A stretch of DNA of 64,000 nt from Fistulifera solaris (taxonomy: Eukaryota > Bacillariophyta > Bacillariophyceae > Naviculales > Stauroneidaceae), in NCBI GenBank assembly GCA_030295235.1, contig AP026130.1, positions 992,001-1,056,000 on the forward strand, read 5' to 3'. The notes under the pieces are model-generated. The model ran no database searches. It saw only the letters and a program-made list of their open reading frames with translations, and was not told the DNA's origin. The translations under genes and the position numbers were made by a program. Shown piece after piece: positions 12,508-22,730 of this stretch; position 1 is the stretch's first letter; each line of letters begins with the position of its first letter.

Positions 12508-12970
12508 GATCTTCAATAAATTTACGCGGCGGGACTTTTTCCGCTACCAGGTACAGACAAGAGGGATCGTAACGTCCAAGTTTCAAATCACTCGATTCAG
12601 AGAATCCTGTTGTTGTATTCTACTCCGTATTCGCATTTCGGAATGCTTTCGTCTTTTTCTGCGGGGAGCCGCTTTTCCCAGAATGTGCACGAAGATTTTG
12701 CCGGATCTTTCCTTCAAGAAAGGACGAGTTCTAGCAGTGCTTGTGCGACATTTACCATGACTAACTGAAATCCAGTCATGGCAAATGTCGTCTACACTCT
12801 GGTATTATAGTAAAACTTAGACTCAAGTAACGACCGTAGTTCATAGATGATAACATGACATTTTGTTTAAATGGCGTGTAACTATCGCTATTGATCAGTT
12901 TATCGACTAACATTCAGCTAATATCATGGAAAACCAGTGACAAGAATTGTGTCCCGTGTAAAATGTAATT
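12508..12970. other. Intergenic region holding a hairpin element
   Basis: 463 bp between the 5' end of the plastid protein gene and the 3' end of the bHLH-PAS gene. Apart from the dispersed palindromic element at 12746-12815 nothing is seen. Confidence 0.5.
12746..12815 (+). repeat. Dispersed palindromic element, copy 1 (with 17-bp hairpin)
   Basis: The arms 12746-12762 and 12774-12790 are reverse complements over 17 bp with one mismatch and an 11-nt loop. The inner core is CCATGACT / AGTCATGG. It is followed by ACTCTGGTATTATAGTAAAA. The same two modules recur at 27198, 36664, partly at 36892, and as the second module alone at 44961. No coding capacity. Confidence 0.75.
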
Positions 12971-15149
12971 CTATAGTGTTAATAGCTTACGTTTCTTGTG
13001 AGCTTTTCTCGAACATTTGGGATAAAGCAGATTGGAGTCGTGAGATCTAGCAAAAAGTAGGGCGAGAAGCTCCGAGGGAACGGATCCCATCGCTCCGTTA
13101 CCGCCCGTTTGATCCGACAATACAACGTGAAAGCACCGTTTTCGCGGATCGAAATTAGTCATCGGTGTCACCTGAAAAGAAATTATATGAGGAAATACCT
13201 ACCTAGTATATGTGACAGCCATAAAGCGCCTCTTTTTACTCACCGTCATGGAAAGCGGGAGCGAAACATTCTCAGCATTTCCTTTTCTGGGAAAACTGAC
13301 GCACGGTAACGTCAGGGCCGATTTTTCACTCAGTCGCTTCGTGCTCCCTTCATGCGACGGAGAAGAAGATCTTAAAGCTGTCGCAACAAAATCGAAAAGT
13401 TTAGCGAGCTCTCGTGATGGTACTAAACTGAAGATTGTCAATCTCTGTAATTCTTTGGGCTCGAGACCTGTGATAACCAAGAAGAAGGCATTCCCTGTTA
13501 CAAGACTGTGAGTAAGATAAAGTATGCACACATCGATGCCCAATCAGAACACCCTGATCACTTACATGCCACAATCTTTCCCGAATCGGTTGCTAACAAC
13601 TGAGGAATACTAGACTTGATAAATACCTCCTGAAAATCCAGATCAATGTTTCCAGTAGCGACATGTAAAGAGTTAATCCTCCTTAGCCGAGTGTTTCCAT
13701 TTGGGCACATAATCCCACCAGTACACGACGTTGTTGATTCTGTTATAGCCGTTCTTGCCTCATTTTCTACACCGCTGGAACCGGCAGATGATAGAGTAGA
13801 CTGGTGTGAAACCATTAACCGTTGTGCTTTTCGACTTTTTAGAGAATCTCCTATATCATCACCTACTCCACTGGCGGCTTTTGGTGGCATTTTAGCTGAA
13901 ATGGACGAATCAGTTAGATCAGATAACGTACTTTCTGGTTCGGAACGCTCTTGTTGTACCGATTCATCTTCTACTCGTAGTCGTCGGACCTCCAACTGAT
14001 TCTTGACATCTTGTATGGCTTTTTCTTTGAGCTCATTCGCATTTTTCATGTGCTTGAGATATCGAGCACACCTTAAGTCAGATTGGAGGCCTAGCTGTTA
14101 GTTAGTGTTGCTACAAAGCAAGCCATCCGGGCACGTTACTTACGAGGATAAAGTGTGAAATTTGCTGTTCACTTCAATCTTCCAACCATCCTTTTCCATT
14201 TTGACGCGCAACTGTTCAATCAGATTAGTTATTTGCTGAGCCCGCTTCTGTTCCTTTGCGTTTTTGACTCCTTTGCTTTCAGCAGTACACGCCATTGCCC
14301 CAGTCAGCCTCTTATTACCATGTTCGTGGTTGACGGCGAATTCCGGCATCGGGGCCCCGAATGAGAAAGCTTCAACACTCTGAGACGCATGTTGCGACGC
14401 GAGGAAATTGGCATACAACTCCGCGGAGCTACTTGGAACGACAGAGGCACTCTTCTCGTTGCTGAAGTATGATTGTGAAGAGGTTTCTTCCGCGTTCTTC
14501 AGTTGCCCGGCCTCAACTGCCGAGTTAAACAAAAGGGGCTCGCACCCCAGGCCGCAGCAAGACTATTGAACGCTACTTGTGCCATATTCAAAGCGTCATA
14601 GGGCGGACATGCAGCTGATGATTGTATACCTTGAGGATGCAACTGGGCAGCTGCTTCCGGTCTAAATACAAGTCTCGAGGAAGTATCATCGACATGATGA
14701 TTTTCATTGTCACTGCTGTTTATGAATTGCAACGGTTCGTTCGATGATCCAGTTTCTTCTGGTTGTCGAGTCGAGCCTTTCATTTTTTCGTTCCCATTTA
14801 AGTGGTCAAGTCCGTTCATTATATTCTCGCCCCGCTGCTCAGATTGGACTGACGATGTGGAACCTCCCGAGGTAAATCTTGTATTCGTCAAGGGCTTTCC
14901 GTCTACTTTCATTCCATCAACATTATCCCCATTGTCGTCATAATTTGTCATCAACGTGTACTCAAGATTATTCTGCTCCGTTAATTCCCTCCAGCCAGGA
15001 GTCCTATCTCGCCTTGAGCTTGAAAAGCCCGATTCATCACCCTCAAGCTTGTCGTTGCATTCGCCATCTAAGAACGAACAGAAATCGAGGTCCATCAGGT
15101 CCAATTTCCGCTCGTCATCTACATCGTTCGATGCTTCCGATGAAGTCAT
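12971..15149 (-). CDS. bHLH-PAS transcription factor (RITMO1-like)
   Basis: Putative DNA-binding regulator. Exons: 15149-14144, 14071-13566, 13494-13244 and 13171-12971, with introns of 72, 71 and 72 nt. About 650 residues. The N-terminal 200 residues are acidic and low complexity. A bHLH follows: basic region NAKEQKRAQQI, helix 1 TNLIEQLRVKMEKDGW, and helix 2 NSKFHTLSSCARYLKHM spanning the first intron. After a Ser/Thr-rich linker comes a PAS domain starting IPQLLATDSGKIVAW and continuing NAFFLVITGLEPKEL across the second intron. One-base frame change in exon 1 near 14531-14538 (AAAAGGGG run), probably an indel. In Phaeodactylum the bHLH-PAS protein RITMO1 controls diel rhythms; family membership is clear, orthology to RITMO1 is inference. 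A companion gene is not present in this window. Confidence 0.82.
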
Positions 15150-15829
15150 CCCTCGTTTAACTATTAAACTATTGGTTCAGCTTTGTCTCTGTTTGTTTTA
15201 AATTTGATCATTACTTTAGAAAAGGTTTTGTTTCGCATTGCGTTTTATTGATGTGCAACGACAACCTTCTTGTGCTTCACGATTTCACGAACAGAGAGGT
15301 GATGCGATTTTGCATTATTTTGCCATCTGTCAAAATCTCCACCCGTCAACCGTCAACCGGCTTCCGCTTTTTTCTTCTTGTTCGCTTTCAGAACTGGAAT
15401 TACTAAAAAGCATTATACCCGGAGAAATTTCGTACTGTTTGTTGCCGGATGTCATCTGTCGTGGATGTCACTTTCCTACATTCTTCTATAGAAATCAGAA
15501 GACCCGGTTGAAGTTTCTGGTTTCTGGACAGGTGGACGAAGGACGAAGGGCACAGCATCATAAATAATACTCCGTAATCATAATCAGCTAACGTTTCACC
15601 TTTCATGAAATAAGAAACTCTCTATTGAACAGGAACAAGGGTCGATTACGAATCCATATGGTATCCTCTTTCACAAGCAAGATACATCGCTTGAAAAACG
15701 ACGGAATTAAATGCAATATTCGTATTTCTAATGTAAAGGTCCAGCTAAATGCCAACTGCAATGCATCAACGGCGTGCAACATAACATGCTGGTAGGTTGT
15801 TCGGGTTGTTGAGCACATGCTACCTAACA
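15150..15829. other. Intergenic, 680 bp
   Basis: Reading frames here show no domain or coding bias. It should contain the promoter of the bHLH-PAS gene and the 3' end of the UBR/oxygenase gene. No repeats noticed. Confidence 0.5.
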
Positions 15830-17154
15830 CTAGACAACCAGTGATTGCTCTTCTTCGTCACCAGAAGAATCATTCTCAACGTATGCTTCCATGCCAGGTC
15901 CAAACGAAACAAGTAGCAAGTCACTTTGTGCGGCAATTGGGGAAGGAAACGTTACAACAAATGTCGTAGAGCCATCATCACTTGCACTTTCCCAAGTAGT
16001 AGTCGCGCCAAGAAACGGCAACTCGATGCGTTGTCGCAGAGCTTCGGGAATAGATAGTTCATCGTTCAATTGAATGCTTTCAGCGAACAACCCACTCTGT
16101 CTCGCAAAGTTTTCAGAGCTCAAAGGAAAGGGTTCCTTGACAGCATCGCTGAAAAGATGTTGTCTAATAGATTGCGGCAAAGGTTCAACGCCAACCGGTT
16201 TACACTCCATATCCCAAATATTGACGAGAAAGGTCACCCGAATGTCCGAGTAGCTTCTATTGTCGCCAACGCCAGGTCGCCGTAGTAAATAGTTTGCCGG
16301 GGCTCCATGAAGAAGTCGGCCATCAAAAACAAGATGATTCCCTTGTCGAGGGTAGCTCAAGAGCATCTCAGAGATAGTCTCATCTTCAGGCTGATCATAA
16401 CGTTTAGAAAAGACGACAGTTGGGGGCGCATTTCCAGAGTCCGTCAGATACGTGACAGTCGATATCAATGGAAAAACACCAATGCCAAACTTCTCGGCGA
16501 TGGTCTCATCTTTATCATAGTGTAAATCGACCGCTTCAGAGGTATTGTCTACCATTCGGTCCCCATTTGATCGTTGTGATGAAACATTTTTGACTTGCAC
16601 CCACCATTCGGCTCCACATCCTTTCAAACTATACCTTTGGCAGTGCCCATTCAAAATAGTCCAAGCAAGTAATTCAAGTTCACTTAATTCTATCGGATCG
16701 ATCGATGGATCTACCCAGAACGTTTCCTTAGAATGCTTCACTAGCGTTTGCGTCTGAAGCTGTAATCTGTCAGCGACTTCCTTTCCTTCAATCAGTGAAA
16801 AAGACGGCTGTCTTTGACAGAAGTCAGTGGTCGATTGGTCGATGGTTTCTGGCTAAGGCAGGGCCTGCCATTCAGCAATCGCTTCGCCTCTCGATCTGAT
16901 TCATTCACGATCCTGCAGCCGACCAGGATCTGTCTACAATCACAATAACATGGACCCATACCCACATACTCTAACCCATCATGATCGGCGTGACAATGGT
17001 CAGCGCAAGCTTGACAAAGGCAGAGCAGCTGGCCATCTTCGGGCGTACATGAGTGACACACAAAGATCGACTGAAAAACTGACTTGTTTTGTGTCAAAGG
17101 AAACGTGCAGTACTGGCACCTTTCATCAATTGCAGAGCCTTGATGATCCGTCAT
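15830..17154 (-). CDS. UBR-box zinc finger fused to a 2OG-Fe(II) oxygenase-like domain
   Basis: The N-terminal part, from the ATG at 17154, holds a UBR-box-type Cys/His cluster (ERCQYCTFPL, FVCHSC, LCLCQACADHCHADH, GPCYCDCRQ). This fold binds N-degrons in UBR ubiquitin ligases. The C-terminal part looks like a 2-oxoglutarate/Fe(II) oxygenase: an HxD iron motif in DLHYDKDE, a double-stranded beta-helix pattern, and a distal histidine in DGRLLHGAP followed by Arg-containing strands. The two parts lie in frames offset by one base at 16798-16802 (a T5 run on the coding strand). Adding one base joins them through RLFSLIEGKEVADR without a stop, so I read one protein of about 440 residues. No RING or HECT domain is visible. 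Function would be substrate hydroxylation guided by the UBR box, which is inference. Two separate genes are the alternative. Confidence 0.68.
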
Positions 17155-17709
17155 AGCAAGGTGACTTTGTTTGTATAGTAGTTTTACGTCGCTATTGTGT
17201 AAATGCAAAAGGAATGTCATAATAATGTGATGCCACGGAAGAAAATGTTCTCGGAATACATCACGCATCGGAGGGAAACGGAAGAAAAAGTCGGAAATGT
17301 GACGAGTGGCGAAGCGAAGATTATGACGCCATACGTGCTTCGTACGTAAGATCTTGACGGTTTTTATATAAATAGCTTATTGATTCTACGACTGCAAACA
17401 CGGATTCTAAGTGCACTTTCGATGAGAACGAAGACAATGAACAAGTCACGCATATTTAGTCACGTGTTAGGTGTTAGGTAGGCATTCCAAAAATGCTACT
17501 TCAAGGTAACAAGCGAAGTATCGAATCTAGAAGTGCTACATCGGTTTCAATCAGGTCAACAAACTCGTTCAAATGCAATATCGATTCATCTTTTTCTGCA
17601 AGTGCGGCATGTTGGACAAGCGTGGCTTCCATTTCCATACACTACCAAGAACAGACCTAAAAAAATCAGAGCGTAGTATAAATATTGTGTTTATGAGCAT
17701 AACAACTAA
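17155..17709. other. Intergenic, 555 bp
   Basis: Holds the probable promoter of the UBR/oxygenase gene and the 3' flank of LIS1. An upstream in-frame ATG at about 17230 could extend the UBR gene, but that stretch is hydrophobic and unlike the domain. Nothing else seen. Confidence 0.45.
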
Positions 17710-19080
17710 TCAATCAAGCTGCCAGCACTTGATTGTTTGATCGACGCTTGCAGAGACGAGCACAGGGAACTTGTGATGCATGTCAATCGAAGCAATAAAA
17801 TGATCGTGTGCCTTTTCTATGGTCCGCAGACATCGTTCAGCCTTGATGTCAAACACTCGTATCGTTTTATCGTCTGAGCAACTTATTAGATAATTGCCAT
17901 TCGGATGAATGAGAACACTTTGAACCCAATTTTCGTGCGCCTTGAATACTGCTAAACAAGACCCTTCCGATACTTTCCACAAGCGTACGGTGCGATCTCG
18001 TGATGCAGATGCTAAATAGTCGCGAATGGTTTCTGTGTGTTTGTTTTCTCTCGTTCCGACTTTCAGAGGTTCCTCTGTAACAAAGGCCAACGACTCAATG
18101 ACGTGTTCGTGCCCTCGCAATTCGACCGAAAGCGTTTTCAATCCGTCGTAAACACAAATAACCTGATCGTTTCCAGCCGATGCCCAAAGAGCTCCATCCG
18201 ACTGCCGAACTGCTAAACAACGAACCCAGTTTGTATGATTCGAAAAAGTGTGATCGCAAAATCCAGTTTCAACATCCCACACTTTGACCGTATTATCTCG
18301 AGACGCAGAAATTAAATGCTTGCATCCCGCCATTGTGGCTTCGATACCTGTGGTTGTACTAGACGGTGATCCTCCTGCTGCAGTCAAATCGAGTGATGGC
18401 AAAAATCGTACACATGAAATGGTATGATCGTGTCCTCGCAAAGTTCGTAAGCAAGCGTGTGTTGTAAAATCCCAGAGCTTGATCGATAAATCTGTCGAAC
18501 ACGATGCCAGATGACCACCCTTAGGAGTAAAGCATACAGAATTGACAGTATTCGTATGTCCTTTTAACGTCTTCATATATTCACCACTCTCATGATCCCA
18601 GATCTGCGTTTTCGGTGTGTGAGACGAAGGGTATCAAAATATCACACAAACGACCATTTTTCCCCACTCACCTTGATGGTTCCATCTTCGGATCCACTGA
18701 CTACGACGGTATAATCGGGATGTAGTGCGATTGCTGTGACACCCATTGAATGACCCTTCAAGGTATGAGTCGGAGGAAATCTCGGCAACAGACGACGCTG
18801 TCCCCCACCGGCATCGACGCGATGTGCGTGTATTTTCACCGATTCGGCCGCCTGTCGCTCCAACTCTAGTACTTTTTTTCTGCAACCGCGGAATCGCGAT
18901 CCATTTCTTTTCCAGCAGCGGTATTTTGCTCGCGGACGACCCGTTGGTTTTGCCACAGGCTTCGGGGTCGCCCTCCGCGAGTGCGTCGGCCGCTTTCTGG
19001 AAGGCCTCGCCGGGTCTGCTCCTTAAGTATTCGTAGATTCCGGCATGTAAATCTGTTCTTTGTCGATCTGTTAAAACCAT
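17710..19080 (-). CDS. LIS1: LIS1 / PAFAH1B1 homologue (LisH, coiled coil, WD40)
   Basis: Dynein regulator that binds the motor domain, used in nuclear movement and spindle function. Exons 19080-18672 and 18603-17710 are joined by a 68-nt phase-0 intron. The N-terminus [18 protein letters not shown] is a LisH motif. [18 protein letters not shown] is the conserved LIS1 coiled coil. Seven WD40 blades follow, with repeated HxxxV...SxSxDxTIKxW patterns, from [15 protein letters not shown] to [14 protein letters not shown] at the end. A one-base shift in the coiled coil at 18873-18879 (a run of seven T on the plus strand) splits the frame and is best explained as a homopolymer indel. About 430 residues, near the usual 410. 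An insertion in blade 3 carries a Gly/Ser/Thr stretch. Its presence indicates that dynein is in use. Confidence 0.92.
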
Positions 19081-19571
19081 AGCTTGTTATAATTATTTTA
19101 CAAGAGCTAAATGGAGTCTGGTATTGTCTGCTTGGTCTTGTAATGATTACTCATTCATGGCGGTCTCGTGGTCACGCACATTGGCGTAAGAAGGGCAGCG
19201 CGGTGCGGTGCGCAGGCATTCTCACTATGGAATAATCAGTAGTCTCGTTTGGCATTTTCTCCCCCACCTTGCAGTTTGGAAGTTCCAACCGAATCAATAG
19301 CCGTTGAGAAATTTTTATCTAGCAAAGTCGACACTCAGGGCCTGATCCTAATTAGACCAATGAATACCGAAGTCTCATTTTAGTTCCATGTCATGAAACA
19401 AGTAAATTAATGAATCAGAACTGCTGCGACACGTTCAATGCCTTTGAAACGTGCAGAGCATCAGATCAAAACGATCCTTGCGTTGCAATGCAATACGACA
19501 AATAATATCATCAAGTGAAAGCCTCAACAAACTTCATTTTCCCTTTTCCCTTCCAAGTTAACTACTCATTC
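19081..19571. other. Divergent promoter region between LIS1 and SET protein 1
   Basis: 491 bp shared upstream region of two divergently transcribed genes. No coding potential and no clear repeat. Confidence 0.5.
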
Positions 19572-21548
19572 ATGTCAATGACATCGAAGATGCGCAAACG
19601 GCTCATTTTAGCTCTTTTCTCTCTTATATTGACGGCTTCTGCTGACGACGAATGCGGCTTGTATCTCGCCATCTCGTCAACCGCCACAGCGGAAGAAAAT
19701 ACTTGGGGAGTCTACGCAGGGCGCGATATTCCAGCCCGCAGTGCCATAGGGTTTCCTGAGATTGGTATTAATATGCCTCACTTGAAAGCGAATACGTATT
19801 TTGCGGAAGATGGCGATGAAGAATCTGAGGAATATTTGGGGCAAATTGTGGATTTTCTCGAATCGAACATTTGGGTGCCCGGACCGGCGGGAGCCTTGTT
19901 CGAACTGGTCAAGGGACGAAGTACTTCGGCCATTCCGGGTGCAGGTGCATTGGCGGCTTTCAATACGAAGTTGACCAATGTCGAGTGGAATGCGACGGCT
20001 GCCTACATGAAGCCGTATTGGGGAGAGGAAATGGAAAAGACGCATTCCAATCGAGGTGCAATCTCTCCATTTTATCATGTCATGGTGCAAAGTAAGGTGG
20101 ATATACCGGCTGGTTCGGAGCTTTTCATGGATTGTAAGTCATTCAAAATGCGTATTGTGATGATTTCTAGACATCTTTCTTATTCCTGACGCTCACATCG
20201 TTTTCGTACTTTCAGATGGTGAAAACTGGGCCAATGACGAAGAAGAAGCCGATCTTCACGGCGAAGATTGGGACGAACTCGATCAAACTATTGACGATAT
20301 GATACAATTCTTTGACAAACACAAAGAGAAACTTGATGCTGACGCCAAGCTTCAAGTTTACAACTTTTGCTCAAGGATGTGATGAATGCCGCGGTCGGAG
20401 TCGACAAGGCGCATCGCATTACGAGTATCCTTCCCTCTCAACCAGACGATCTCAACCAGGTAAAAGAAGCTGGAGGTGCTCTTAAATACAGTGAGCCCGA
20501 CGTTTATCGCAAAATTGAATGGCTGAAACAATACGGCCGTTGTATGGATAACATTCGACCAGGTCCATCTACGATCCCAAATGCGGGTCGAGGAGCTTTT
20601 GCGAATCGCAATATTCCACAAGGTGGTCTCGTTGCGCCTGTCCCCTTGGTCCACATTCCGGATTCTATCATTCTCGATATGCATGATCTTACCCTTTCGG
20701 AGGACGGCGATTATATGCGCGAGTCCGACAATGTTGTGCACCGCCAACTACTTTTGAACTACGTTTACGGGCACCCAGAATCCAGTATGGTATTTTATCC
20801 AACCGGATCGATCGTTTCCTTTATTAACCATGCTGATGAACCGAATGCGAAACTGGTATGGTCCGATCACCCTAGCAATTCCAAAGTTTGGTTTGAAACG
20901 GAACCCGAAGATCTTATCTCCGAAGAACACCAACACATTGGCCTTTTGATGGAAGTTGTTGCTGTGAGGGATATCAAGGAAGGCGAAGAAATATTTATTG
21001 ATTACGGAAAGGAATGGAAGGAGGCATGGGAGGAGCACAACAAGAAGTTTGACCGATTGGTAAAAGATGGTAAAATTCCTTCTACATGGCCGGTTCGAGC
21101 CGTGGATATGAACAATAAGTACCAGTCAGTTGGCTACAGGACAAAAGAGGAACTTGCGAAAGATCCCTATCCAGAGAATGTCCGCTTGGCTGCGTTCATC
21201 GTCTTAAAGGGAGGTAAGCAGTCGGGTGCGATGGAAGAGAATGTTTACGAATGGGGCTTTGAGGAAGAAGAGGGTAGCTTTCACCATGATCAACTTCGTA
21301 CTGTTGAGATAGTGCAGCGTCGATCAGTAGAGGAATCGAAGTCAGCGGCTCCATACCTGTACCTCGTCAAATCGATCAGCAACAAGAAAAGAGAAGTTTT
21401 CATTGACAATGTTCCCCATGAAGCAATCGTTTTCGTCGACGCTCCTGGAACAAGCGATCAATTTTTCAACGATAGTTTTCGTCACTACATCGGTATTCCT
21501 GACGAAATTTTCCCTCAAGGCTGGCGAAATGCAGTTAAAGAGGATTAA
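19572..21548 (+). CDS. SET-domain protein with signal peptide, paralogue 1
   Basis: Exons 19572-20133 and 20216-21548 with an 82-nt intron; about 630 residues. The start at ATG 19572 gives a basic N-terminus and a hydrophobic signal peptide (RLILALFSLILTASA). Two SET-like halves follow. The first is degenerate (GVYAGRDIPARSAI, then SELFMDYGENW across the intron). The second is more complete: GRGAFANRNIPQGG, then SFINHADEPNAKL (the NHxxxPN S-adenosylmethionine/pseudoknot motif) and GEEIFIDYGKEW (catalytic Tyr region). One-base frame change at 20364-20367 (a TTTT run) after KLQVYNF, probably an indel. It resembles the gene at 22731-24605 throughout, including the C-terminal HYIGIPDEIFPQGW. SET proteins methylate lysines. 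A signal peptide implies an ER, secreted or plastid pool, so the substrate is unlikely to be nuclear histone. Confidence 0.8.
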
Positions 21549-21997
21549 TAGACTACTAGTCTAATGTTTCATGGTTAATGTTTGTAAGTGTCTAGTTCAG
21601 AGGAGAACATCTCGTTTCGCTAGTAATGGTGACGCCAGTATAAAAGGGAAGCATTAACAAGTTACCCCACAATCTAGACTGTTATATATCGGGATATCAA
21701 GGTGATGAGAAATCACAGTGTAAGAAGATGATTATTGATCATGTTGTGAGCATAGCCATAGCATCATCGTCGTTGATGGAGGTGCGCCTGTCAGCCGTCA
21801 ATCTCTTGCACACGTCATCACGACGAAGCCTTGCGATTTTCGTGAACATCTCGCCGCAATGTTGCATTTTTTGACATCAACGGCACACCTGTCATTTAAG
21901 CCATCGATTACCCTCTTAGTTCACGCTCATTGAGTGGGTATCAGTTTGCGTCGTTCCCGGTATTTAATTCGTAGAAAGGAAGAGTAATTAAGCAGCA
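21549..21997. other. Intergenic, 449 bp
   Basis: Space between SET protein 1 and the thioredoxin gene. No coding potential noticed; presumably the thioredoxin promoter. Confidence 0.5.
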
Positions 21998-22633
21998 ATG
22001 CAATCCGCATCATCCCTGTCGTCTTCATCAGCCGGCATCGCTGCCGAGAAATGCTCTCGGCGGCTGTGCAATTTACTATTCCTTTCTCTTGTTCTACTCA
22101 ATCTACTCTCGAAATGTCCTTGCAACGCTTTCATGCTCAGCGGAAGACACTCTCGTCGCAACCGAGCGTCAACTTTGTCAATGGCAGTGGGAAAAACAGG
22201 TAGCAAAGTTATCGAATCACCCGATCAATACTCCGAGATGGTGTCAACATCTAGCAGAACACGGCCCGTTCTTATTTTCTGGACTGCACCTTGGTGGTAA
22301 GTGAAAGAGGACGGAATACGTCTCTAGAAGGTGTAGAAATCGTTCTCATACTGCACATTATTTCTTTGTTGCAGCGGTCCTTGTCGTCTGAGTGCACCTG
22401 TTGTTAAGGAGGTCATGAAACAATTCTCCGGAGATATCGATGTTGCCGAAGTATGTACAGATGATTTACCAGAAGTTGCGGCAGATGCTGGCGTCGTTAG
22501 TATACCAACGATACAGCTGTGGTATGAGGGGAAGCTGAGAGACACGATTATTGGGTGTGTTGCAAAGAGCGTGTTGGCCACCGCAGTTGAGAAAGTACTC
22601 GAGGACACGACCCAGCAAAAGAAAAGCGTTTAG
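21998..22633 (+). CDS. Plastid-targeted thioredoxin
   Basis: Exons 21998-22296 and 22375-22633, joined by a 78-nt phase-2 intron that splits the first active-site cysteine codon; 185 residues in an intact frame. The active site reads FWTAPWCGPCRLSAP, followed by the thioredoxin cis-proline region (VVSIPTIQLWYEGKL). The N-terminus has a Ser-rich start, a hydrophobic stretch (LLFLSLVLLNLLSKCPCNAF) and an NAF junction followed by Arg/Ser-rich residues, matching the diatom signal-plus-transit presequence. Likely a stromal m/x-type thioredoxin that reduces plastid enzymes in the light. Its 3' end lies about 100 bp from the convergent SET protein 2 gene. Confidence 0.9.
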
Positions 22634-22730
22634 TAATCTAGTAAAGCTACAAGTAAAAACAATTTTAGCATGGACAATCCATTCGTCTGATTGCTTAACA
22701 AGAAACGCTAATTGTCGCTTGATCTTACAA

